A DNA stretch of 64,000 nucleotides from Flavipsychrobacter stenotrophus (GTDB lineage: Bacteria > Bacteroidota > Bacteroidia > Chitinophagales > Chitinophagaceae): assembly GCF_002954265.1 (NCBI RefSeq), contig NZ_PPSL01000004.1, forward strand, positions 62,001 to 126,000, given 5' to 3'. A program made the translations under genes and the position numbers. The notes under the pieces are model-generated. The model made no database searches and was not told the origin of the DNA. It saw nothing but the letters and a program-made list of their open reading frames with translations. Position 1 is the stretch's first letter, and each line of letters opens with the position of its first letter. Positions 28,567-35,679 of this stretch are shown here, piece after piece.

Positions 28567-29589
28567 TCACCATACACCATACGTAACACCTACGTTCACA
28601 CCTAGTGTCTCCACATTCACAGATGAAACAGTGTTTAGGGGAGAATGATAATCACCGATCCATTTACTGATCACATAACGTTGTTCAGTAGTCTTTGTGT
28701 AAGATTGGTTCATATACGTCAACCCCAGATCAATAGCTAATTTTTTAGATAAAGTCAGATTTACAGAAGGGTGCAATATCAAGCCTGTTGACGCTTTATA
28801 TTTAACTGTTCCTGAATTGTCTGGATGGACGTTAAGTGCCACACGGTAACCACGGCCTCGCAATGTGTCGAAATAGGTTTCTACGCCATGCGGAATATTT
28901 TGGTAGCCAACGGTCTCTCTAGTGATGACCCAATCATTCTGGTCTGGTATTGTACTATTATCGTAAACCGTCGTCGTGCCACCCCAGGGCTGTGTTTGAA
29001 ATTTATATATGGCCTCGTAGTCAAGTGATGCAGTCGTTTTGTACGAAGCATAACAAGCTATGCCAAACAGCACTTCCGCATCCATATTGAAGCCTATTCT
29101 GCCCGATAACTTAGTTTGATATTTCAGGACGAGCGGTATATTAATGTTGCTTTGATATACTCGTTCTGAAAGCTCATTAGCGGTTATTATTTGTCTGAAA
29201 TCATTATCTACGAAATCACGTTCCTGATATTCTACCCGGAAGTTATGAAGTTGTGCTTCTCCGCTTTGGTATTGGTACATAACCCCTGTACCCAGGCCCC
29301 AATGTCGTTTTTTATCAAAGAAATATCCTGCCTGCAATGTAACACACATGCTCACTCCGTTTTTATATTCCAGATGCCCCGTATTAGATGTGCTAACACT
29401 GTTTTGGTAATTGTCTAAGGTGTTTACAGTAGTATAATCCTGCGTTTGTGCGCCTATGGTAGTACTTGCATCAAATTTCCATTTTGGCAGGCCACTGGTG
29501 TCTTTGCTTCCCTGTGTCTGGGCTCCGGCTGTGCGGGCAATAAGTGTGGCACTAATGGCGATCAATAGTGTAGACTGTAGTTTATTCAT
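28567..29589 (-). CDS. Outer-membrane barrel, truncated paralogue of the cassette OmpA proteins
   Basis: A 340-residue protein with a signal peptide (ending TAGA-Q). It matches the barrel part of the two cassette OmpA proteins across its length: FFDKKRHWGLGTGVMYQYQSG against FWGKKRHFGVGTGINYMYQFG, NINIPLVLKYQTKLSGRIGF against NLNIPLVLKYKNRFSKHWGF, and LDYEAIYKF. It ends at VNVGVTYGVW, just where the paralogues turn into the TSP3 region, so TSP3 and OmpA domains are absent. The reading frame is intact and the end fits a natural final barrel strand. It is transcribed towards the cassette. Whether it is a working barrel or a remnant cannot be told from sequence alone. Confidence 0.85.
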   Translation of the reverse strand: MNKLQSTLLIAISATLIARTAGAQTQGSKDTSGLPKWKFDASTTIGAQTQDYTTVNTLDNYQNSVSTSNTGHLEYKNGVSMCVTLQAGYFFDKKRHWGLGTGVMYQYQSGEAQLHNFRVEYQERDFVDNDFRQIITANELSERVYQSNINIPLVLKYQTKLSGRIGFNMDAEVLFGIACYASYKTTASLDYEAIYKFQTQPWGGTTTVYDNSTIPDQNDWVITRETVGYQNIPHGVETYFDTLRGRGYRVALNVHPDNSGTVKYKASTGLILHPSVNLTLSKKLAIDLGLTYMNQSYTKTTEQRYVISKWIGDYHSPLNTVSSVNVETLGVNVGVTYGVW

Positions 29590-29719
29590 AATGACAGGAT
29601 TTTCGATTTATAGTGTTTACAATACAGCAAGTTAGTAAATATTATCTTTATTTAACGCGTATGTCGCATATCATCCATATTTTGTCGCATACCGATAACA
29701 ACAAATTGTACTCATTTAC

Positions 29720-29727
29720 TAAGTTTG
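29720..29727 (+). promoter_or_regulatory. -7 element TAAGTTTG for the DUF1801 gene
   Basis: Exact TAnnTTTG match 16 bases before the ATG at 29744; it implies a very short leader. Confidence 0.55.
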
Positions 29728-29743
29728 TCTAAATATCTGCAAC

Positions 29744-30136
29744 ATGGCAAAAGAACCACGTATAGCCGCAAAGTCTGTTGACGAGTATCTGGCTGCATTA
29801 CCCGACGACGTAATGCAGCTGCTGGAAAAACTGCGCAAAACCATCAAGGAAGCTGCCCCGAAAGCTGAAGAGTCTATCAGTTATCAGATACCTACCTACA
29901 AACAAAACGGGCCGGTTATCTTCTTTGCTGCATTCAAAAACCACTGCTCCTTGCTGCCGGTAGATAAAGACGTCCAGGAACTCTTTGCTAAAGAGTTGGA
30001 GGGCTATAAGATCAACAACTATACAGTTCAGTTTACAGTTCAGAACCCATTACCTGCGGCGCTTGTAAAGAAAATAGTAAAGCTGAAGTTGAAGAAGAAT
30101 AAAGAACGGGTTTCAAAAAAGAAGGGGCCTAAATAG
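29744..30136 (+). CDS. DUF1801 (YdhG-like) protein
   Basis: A 130-residue cytosolic protein. The core YLAALPDDVMQLLEKLRKTIKEAAP, EESISYQIPTYK and VIFFAAFKNHCSLLP is typical of DUF1801, a frataxin-like fold; some members are described as iron chaperones. The C-terminus is very Lys-rich (KLKLKKNKERVSKKKGPK). It has its own promoter and stands alone. Confidence 0.82.
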   Translation: MAKEPRIAAKSVDEYLAALPDDVMQLLEKLRKTIKEAAPKAEESISYQIPTYKQNGPVIFFAAFKNHCSLLPVDKDVQELFAKELEGYKINNYTVQFTVQNPLPAALVKKIVKLKLKKNKERVSKKKGPK

Positions 30137-30378
30137 TTTGCACTTATATAATGAGTTTCTTATGCATATGTAAGTTTGGTTGCTACTCAAATTCACGTAC
30201 ACAGAATTAACCTTCGCAACATTTCATTTCTCTCGTCTCGTTAAAATAATATCTTGCATTACCGATTGGTATGCAGCTCTACAAGTATTCATATTTAAAT
30301 TTTATTTTGTAGAACTATTTGTACAGAACACCAGCTACCTATTATATTTTAATAACTTGCACCTCCAATTGATTGATT

Positions 30379-32616
30379 ATGGTTAATAAACTGAAGAAGG
30401 TCAGCATTTTGTTTGCTTTGGCATTAAGTTCATACGCTCAGGCGCAAAACCTCACTAAATATATCGACCCTATGATCGGCACAGGTGGCCATGGTCACAC
30501 TTACCCCGGCGCTACAGTTCCGTTTGGTATGGTGCAGCTCAGTCCCGATAATGGAGATGAGGGTTGGGATTGGTGCAGTGGCTATAATTACAGCAGCCCT
30601 GCTATCGCTGGCTTCAGTCATATGCACCTGAGTGGTACCGGTTGTGGCGACTGGACCGACATCTCTGTGATGCCGCATACCAGCCTTATAGCTGATTCTT
30701 TCAGGTTCTTCAAAGTACCTTTCGATCATAAGAACGAACAAGCGTCTGCCGGTTTCTATAGTGTTGCCATGAACAACGGTGTTAAAGTATCGCTTACCAC
30801 AACCGAGCGCGTAGGCTTCCACAAATACGAATTTCCAAAGGGTAGCACCCCGTTTGTTCGTTTCCAGCTCAATTACATGATCAACTGGGATAGCACTGTT
30901 AAGACGCGTATTCTGTTGCTCAATGACTCTACAGTAGTAGGATATAGATACTCTTATGGCTGGGCCAATGTAGAGCGCGTTTACTTTGCAGCGCGTGTAA
31001 ACAGATCAATAAAGAACCTCCATATTTTTGAGTGCCGCACTCATGGCGAAATAAAGCAGATAGACGAAACCGGCAAGGACTACAACGGTGAGCTTGAATT
31101 TACAGACCTCAATGGGCAGCCATTGATGATGAAGGTGGCACTGTCATCAGTTAGCTATGACAAGGCCCTGGAGGCACTGCGGGAGATAAAGGGATGGGAC
31201 TTTGAAGCCTATAAGAAGAAGGCAGAAATGATGTGGGAGCATGAGCTGGAAAAGACTGTTGTCAAGACCAATGATGAACACCTGAAGCGCATCTTCTACA
31301 CTGCGGTTTACCACACCTGTCTGGCGCCTGTTTTGTACTCTGATGCTGATGGATACTATAAGAACGCTAAAGACAATGTGCGCCGTATGCGCAAAGGTCA
31401 GCGTTACACGGTTTTCTCTTTGTGGGATACTTTCAGAGGTTTGAACCCATTGTTTACCTTAACACAGCCTACCCGCAATATCGATATCCTCAATAGCATG
31501 TTGGCTTTCTACGAAGAGAATGGCCTTTTGCCGGTATGGGACCTCAGCACTTTTGAGACCAACTGTATGAGTGGTTATCACGCTGTACCTGTCCTTGCTG
31601 ATGCTGTACTTAAAGACACCAAAGGCCTCGATGCGAACCTGGTATTTGAAGCTATGTTGGCCAGTGCCAACCAGAAAGAACGTGGCACACAAGACTATAT
31701 AAAATACGGTTACCTGCCTTCCGATAAGGGGTCTTTCAGCGTTACACTCACTGTAGAGTATGCTTATGACGACTGGTGTATAGCTCAGGTAGCTAAGAAA
31801 TTGGGTAAGATGGATCTCTATGCAACATTCATGAAGCGTGCAGACTCCTGGAAGCAGTTATTTGATGCAAAAACAGGCTTTATGCGCGGCAAGAAAGCTA
31901 ATGGCACATGGGTAACTCCGTTCGATCCATACTTCGCTTCTACCGACTGGAGAACGTCTAATTACGAGGAAGGTAATGCATGGCAGTACACCTTCTTTGT
32001 GCCGCATGATATTCAGGGCCTTGCCAACGCATTCGGAGGTAACGATGCATTCCTACTCAAATTAGACTCATTGTTCAGCGTTAATTCAAATATCAAAGGT
32101 GAATCTGCTCCTCCCGATATGAGCGGACTTATAGGCCAGTATGCTCATGGCAATGAACCTAGTCACCACATCGCCTACATGTACAACTTTGTAGGTCAGC
32201 CATGGAAAACGCAGGAGCGTGTGCGCAACATTATCGAAACTATGTACCACGATCAGCCTGAAGGCTACGCCGGTAATGAAGACTGTGGACAGATGAGTGC
32301 CTGGGCCGTTTGGAGCATGATGGGTTTCTTCCCTGCCAATCCTGCTAATGGCGAATATGTATTCGGTAGCCCTGTCTTCGACGACTTGTCGCTAAAACTG
32401 CCTTCAGGAAAGACCATGCAGATCAAAACCAAAAACAACAGCAAGGCCAATATGTACATACAGGGCATCACCCTCAATGGTAAGCCTTATTCAAAAACTT
32501 ACATCTCCCATGCCGATTTATTGAAGGGTGGGGTACTGGAATTTACTATGGGCGACAAGCCCAACAAAAAGTGGGGGATAGAGACCAATAACTGGCCATC
32601 TACAGCGCTTAAATAA
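30379..32616 (+). CDS. Secreted GH92 alpha-mannosidase (second copy)
   Basis: A 745-residue protein with a signal peptide (ending SYAQA-Q). The start is the ATG at 30379, not the TTG six bases upstream. GH92 signatures: YIDPMIGTGGHGHTYPGATVP at the mature N-terminus, HGNEPSHHIAY near residue 592 (catalytic Glu), and GNEDCGQMSAW near residue 633 (catalytic Asp). It has the same layout as 8574-10877 but has diverged, so the two are old paralogues or separate acquisitions. No SusC/D neighbours and no T9SS domain; probably periplasmic. It could process mannose-containing host or bacterial glycans. It is monocistronic, with a terminator after it. Confidence 0.93.
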   Translation: MVNKLKKVSILFALALSSYAQAQNLTKYIDPMIGTGGHGHTYPGATVPFGMVQLSPDNGDEGWDWCSGYNYSSPAIAGFSHMHLSGTGCGDWTDISVMPHTSLIADSFRFFKVPFDHKNEQASAGFYSVAMNNGVKVSLTTTERVGFHKYEFPKGSTPFVRFQLNYMINWDSTVKTRILLLNDSTVVGYRYSYGWANVERVYFAARVNRSIKNLHIFECRTHGEIKQIDETGKDYNGELEFTDLNGQPLMMKVALSSVSYDKALEALREIKGWDFEAYKKKAEMMWEHELEKTVVKTNDEHLKRIFYTAVYHTCLAPVLYSDADGYYKNAKDNVRRMRKGQRYTVFSLWDTFRGLNPLFTLTQPTRNIDILNSMLAFYEENGLLPVWDLSTFETNCMSGYHAVPVLADAVLKDTKGLDANLVFEAMLASANQKERGTQDYIKYGYLPSDKGSFSVTLTVEYAYDDWCIAQVAKKLGKMDLYATFMKRADSWKQLFDAKTGFMRGKKANGTWVTPFDPYFASTDWRTSNYEEGNAWQYTFFVPHDIQGLANAFGGNDAFLLKLDSLFSVNSNIKGESAPPDMSGLIGQYAHGNEPSHHIAYMYNFVGQPWKTQERVRNIIETMYHDQPEGYAGNEDCGQMSAWAVWSMMGFFPANPANGEYVFGSPVFDDLSLKLPSGKTMQIKTKNNSKANMYIQGITLNGKPYSKTYISHADLLKGGVLEFTMGDKPNKKWGIETNNWPSTALK

Positions 32617-32645
32617 AGCTTTAGCAACTATTCACCTCATTCAAA

Positions 32646-32676
32646 GAGCCATGGCTAACACCCATGGCTCTATTTT
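32646..32676 (+). terminator. Terminator after the second GH92 gene
   Basis: GAGCCATGG pairs with CCATGGCTC around a seven-base loop, followed by TATTTTTG. Confidence 0.85.
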
Positions 32677-32844
32677 TGCGAGCGCTGCCAATAAATTTGA
32701 GGTCTAACCAATCTGTTCAGTACATTTCTTCGTAATTATTTGACTAACAGAGCACTATCTCAAATTTTTTTTGAAAAAAGGTGCCATTTTATTTTGTTAT
32801 TCAATTGTTAATCGATAAGTTCGTGTTTGTAAATAATATCAACT

Positions 32845-33300
32845 ATGGCTCGTGATCTAAAAGGGTATAAGAATATTGAAAAGCTTGTAAATGAGTTGAT
32901 TAAGTCGCCAAAACAAGTAAAGCCAATAGCCACACAAAGCATGATAAGCGACTGTGTGCAGGTGCAGCCCTATAATTACATAGACGGTAATGTGCAGGAG
33001 GTGATCATCAGCAATGTTTCGTTTATCGCCGATTTTTCACTGATATCTATTGCCGCTAATAAGCTCATCATTATTGAAGATTGTGTTTTTCATGCCGCTA
33101 TGCAGCTGCACTGTCTCAAAGATGCCCGCATCATCATTCGTAATTGCAGGTTTAGGCAGGCGCCTGTTGTAAAAGCCAAAAGATCGCAGGTATCTGAAAT
33201 GACCAACATCCCTGACACACTGCCTTTAACTACAAATTTAACTCCCGATACTTCATATTCTTCCGCTATTGCGTTGCTGGATACCATTATCCTCAACTAA
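32845..33300 (+). CDS. Hypothetical protein with beta-helix-like core
   Basis: A 151-residue protein I do not recognise. It has no signal peptide or membrane helix. A Lys-rich helical N-terminus (1-30) is followed by repeating short strands (EVIISNVSFIADFSLISI, KLIIIEDCVFHAAMQLHC, ARIIIRNCRF) with a spacing that resembles rungs of a right-handed beta-helix, and a Thr/Ser-rich tail. Three aligned Cys sit in the strand region. It is preceded by an A/T-rich gap and followed by inverted repeats. No function is proposed. Confidence 0.6.
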   Translation: MARDLKGYKNIEKLVNELIKSPKQVKPIATQSMISDCVQVQPYNYIDGNVQEVIISNVSFIADFSLISIAANKLIIIEDCVFHAAMQLHCLKDARIIIRNCRFRQAPVVKAKRSQVSEMTNIPDTLPLTTNLTPDTSYSSAIALLDTIILN

Positions 33301-33306
33301 AGTTAG

Positions 33307-33363
33307 TCTGCTATTGCATCGTACATATCTGGCACATACCCGATTGGCGTATGCAATAGCAGA
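33307..33363. repeat. 13-bp inverted repeat after the beta-helix-like gene
   Basis: TCTGCTATTGCAT (33307-33319) is complementary to ATGCAATAGCAGA (33351-33363), with a 31-base middle. It lacks a T tract on the plus strand. Confidence 0.6.
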
Positions 33364-33421
33364 ACCTAATTATTTTCCTTCGCCACAGAAATTAGACGGC
33401 AATTTAAGTCACTAATAGCAC

Positions 33422-33495
33422 GTCATGATGCCGAAGGTATCAGAGGTCTGTAGCAAATTCAGTTACTAATACATGTCATGATGCCGAAGGTATCA
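33422..33495. repeat. Two direct copies of a 21-bp repeat, 53 bp apart
   Basis: The 21-bp sequence GTCATGATGCCGAAGGTATCA occurs at 33422-33442 and 33475-33495. Both copies are preceded by a similar CACTAATA/TACTAATA stretch. Only two units, no cas genes. It is part of a 361-base gap (33301-33661) without a gene. Confidence 0.75.
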
Positions 33496-33604
33496 CATGT
33501 TTGTATAGGCAACGTTCGGTGTGAGGTCATAGACATAATATGGCTTTAAATCCATCACACGCACTTTTAGGTTTTCACTTTTCACCTTTGACTTCTTTTA
33601 GTCC

Positions 33605-33612
33605 TACCTTTG
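33605..33612 (+). promoter_or_regulatory. -7 element TACCTTTG for the RlmK-like gene
   Basis: Exact TAnnTTTG match 50 bases before the ATG at 33662. A TTTG at 33587-33590 is only 14 bases upstream, shorter than the usual spacing. Confidence 0.55.
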
Positions 33613-33661
33613 CAGCTTTAATCATTACTGCTTGACTACTCCGAATCCCGATAAACAGATC

Positions 33662-34597
33662 ATGTTCAAAAATCGCCTGCTCAAGGTGTGGAAACACATC
33701 AGCAAACTGGCTAAAAGGCAGAACATTGCCTGTTTCCGCTTTTATGATCATGATCTTCCTGAATTTCCTTTTGCCATAGAATGGCTGAATGGCGATGTGC
33801 ATGCCGCAGAATACAAGCGCAGGCATGGTATGGAAGATGAGGAACACGAACTCTGGCTGGCGGCTTGCAAGCAAACCATAGCTGAGGTTATAGAGGCTGA
33901 CCCCGAACGCATATTCATGAAGATCCGTCAGCGCAAAGCAGGCAGGCAGGGGCAGTACGAAAAATTCAACGACGAGAAAGAAGAAAAAGTAGAAAGAATA
34001 GTGCCTGAAGGTGGCCTTAATTTCATTATCAACCTTACCGATTATCTCGATACAGGCCTTTTCCTCGATCACCGCATAACGCGCGGCATGGTACGCGATG
34101 AGGCCAAGGGCAAGAATGTCCTTAACCTGTTTTGCTACACTGGCTCATTCAGCGTATACGCTGCCAGTGGCGGCGCTGCCAGCGTTACCTCTGTAGATCT
34201 GTCTAAGACCTATATCAACTGGGCTAAGCGAAATATGCAGTACAACAAGCTGTATAAAGATACCCAGCACGACTTCATACATGGCGACGTGATGGAGTGG
34301 CTCGACTATATGCCCAAAGACACTTACGATATCATCGTCTGCGATCCACCTACATTCTCTAACAGCAAGCGCATGGAAGATACATTCGATGTGCAGCGCG
34401 ATCACGTAATGCTCCTAAAAAAGCTACTAAAAGGTTGCACCGAATACGGCAAAATATACTTCAGCAACAACTATCGCGATTTCGTTCTCGACCGCGATTC
34501 CATCCCGGCCGCAACCGTAAAAGACATCACCGCACAAACCACCCCCTTCGACTTTCAGGGAAAACTGCACCGCAAATGCTACATGATACAGAAGTAA
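33662..34597 (+). CDS. Class I SAM methyltransferase, RlmK/RlmI-like (23S rRNA)
   Basis: A 311-residue cytosolic methyltransferase. The start is the ATG at 33662; a TTG 30 bases upstream lies too near the promoter. The N-terminal part (HDLPEFPFAIEWLNGDVHAAEY, then MKIRQRKAGRQGQYEK) and INLTDYLDTGLFLDHRITRGMV are hallmarks of the RlmK half of the bifunctional RlmKL enzyme. SAM-binding motif I is LNLFCYTGSFSVYAA and the catalytic region is DIIVCDPPTFSNS. In E. coli the RlmK half makes m7G2069 in 23S rRNA and is fused to RlmL; here it stands alone, as in many other bacteria. The exact target is inferred. Confidence 0.8.
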   Translation: MFKNRLLKVWKHISKLAKRQNIACFRFYDHDLPEFPFAIEWLNGDVHAAEYKRRHGMEDEEHELWLAACKQTIAEVIEADPERIFMKIRQRKAGRQGQYEKFNDEKEEKVERIVPEGGLNFIINLTDYLDTGLFLDHRITRGMVRDEAKGKNVLNLFCYTGSFSVYAASGGAASVTSVDLSKTYINWAKRNMQYNKLYKDTQHDFIHGDVMEWLDYMPKDTYDIIVCDPPTFSNSKRMEDTFDVQRDHVMLLKKLLKGCTEYGKIYFSNNYRDFVLDRDSIPAATVKDITAQTTPFDFQGKLHRKCYMIQK

Positions 34598-34609
34598 TTC
34601 GGATACAGT

Positions 34610-34751
34610 GTCTCATACTGTCGCTAGAGTTAACACAGCGGTCTCGTGACGACTAATTTGATGGGTCTCTGACCCGACACATCACATGGCCCCTGCACTG
34701 GTCGAAGCGTCCCTCTTCGTCCTCACCCATGCAAGCGTCTCGCTTGCGAAA
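34610..34751. repeat. Dispersed intergenic repeat, copy 1 (long form)
   Basis: A composite element: ACTGTCGCTAGAGTTAACAC...GTCTCGTGACGAC, then GGGTCTCTGACCCG, then ACTGGTCGAAGCGTCCC...TTCGTCCTCA, then GCAAGCGTCTCGCTTGCGAAAA. The same blocks occur in the same order at 39801-39931 and partly at 35621-35679 and 40331-40395. Several blocks are small hairpins. Confidence 0.75.
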
Positions 34752-34788
34752 AACATTACCTTTGGATTGGGGCGAGGAGTTCGCACTC

Positions 34789-34852
34789 CCGAATGTCATG
34801 GTGAGCCTGAGTTTACATTGAGTTTATCGAAGTGCCGAACCATGACATTCGG
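34789..34852. repeat. 14-bp inverted repeat, REP-like
   Basis: CCGAATGTCATGGT (34789-34802) pairs exactly with ACCATGACATTCGG (34839-34852). The middle contains GTGAGCCTGAG and TTTATCGAAG, the type of interior seen in short palindromic repeats scattered in Bacteroidota genomes. A related shorter form is at 39526-39553. Confidence 0.7.
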
Positions 34853-34949
34853 CATCGGGCCGGTTCTCTTTGAGCTACTTCTTATCACGCCCTCTTTTGT
34901 CAACACATCACTGTATTCCCTTTGTATTTATCCGGCAAAGCATTTTATT

Positions 34950-34957
34950 TATCTTTG
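34950..34957 (+). promoter_or_regulatory. -7 element TATCTTTG before the broken Uma2 gene
   Basis: Exact TAnnTTTG match 21 bases before the ATG at 34978, supporting that ATG over the one at 34966. Confidence 0.55.
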
Positions 34958-34977
34958 TATAAAGAATGTCTGTTATC

Positions 34978-35559
34978 ATGGAAGTTAAGGAACCTGCCGT
35001 AGCGTACAATAAACAGTATATGACCATTCCGGAATATCTGGAGATGGAAAATGCATCTGCTGAAAAACATGAATATTATCAGGGTGAGATCTTTACAATG
35101 TCTGGCGCAAAGGTGCCGCATAACCGTGTTTTCAAAAATCTTTACAAGGCTTTGTTACTCAACCTTGATGGCCTTCCCTGCTAACCGTATAGTAGTGATT
35201 TGCGCATACACATTGAACACAACACGCTATTTACCTACCCTGATATATCAGTGATATGCGGTGACATGATAACGCTTAATAATGACGACTTCAATGTCCT
35301 GAATCCTACCTTGCTCGTTGAAATATCATCACCATCCACCCGAGCTTATGACAGAGGACAAAAGTTTACATTATACAGGGACATTCCTACTCTTAAGGAG
35401 TATACTATTGCAGACCCTGATACTAAATCAATTGAAAATTGGCACATCAACGCACTTGGAAATTGGGAATTGGAAAAATATACGGACGTTAACACTTCAC
35501 TGCATCTACACAGCTTGAACATCGACATTCCACTACCAGACATTTTTGAAGGCTTATAA
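34978..35559 (+). pseudogene. Uma2-family nuclease-like gene interrupted by one in-frame stop
   Basis: The whole reading frame is 582 bases, exactly the length of the intact paralogue at 50770-51351, and aligns to it without gaps. Codon 69 is TAA (35182-35184) where the paralogue has Lys; the frame continues unchanged afterwards (PYSSDLRIH against KPFSSDMRIH minus the Lys). A single AAA to TAA change explains it. Uma2 (DUF820) proteins have a PD-(D/E)XK nuclease fold; conserved parts are EYYQGEIF, YPDISVICGD and PTLLVEISSPSTR. The rest is well preserved, so the inactivation is recent, or this is a read-through case or sequencing error. A promoter element is intact. Confidence 0.85.
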
Positions 35560-35620
35560 TTTATTTCATACGAGTACATAACCTAAAACTGCCCGTTTGG
35601 TGATCCTCTTTGAGACATCG

Positions 35621-35679
35621 CACTGGTCGAAGCGTCCCGCTTCGTCCTCACTAATGCAAGCGTCTCGCTTGCGAAAAAA
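35621..35679. repeat. Dispersed intergenic repeat, copy 2 (short form)
   Basis: Contains CACTGGTCGAAGCGTCCCGC and GCAAGCGTCTCGCTTGCGAAAA (7-bp hairpin at 35656-35672). It directly abuts the stop codon of the OstA-like gene at 35680. Confidence 0.75.

Noticed and set aside
28340-28648. 102-residue ORF between cassette copy 2 and the barrel gene
   Set aside because: It runs through a perfect hairpin and into the opposite gene; composition does not look like a protein.
33422-33495. Two-unit CRISPR-like repeat
   Set aside because: Only two units, weak flanking similarity, and the repeat matches the style of intergenic palindromes in this region.
34686-34988. 100-residue ORF across the repeat elements
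   Set aside because: It is made entirely of dispersed repeat sequence and overlaps the Uma2 promoter.
35200-35559. Separate small gene (119 residues) after the broken Uma2 part
   Set aside because: It is in the same frame as the first part and matches the second half of the intact paralogue; its TTG is an internal Leu codon.
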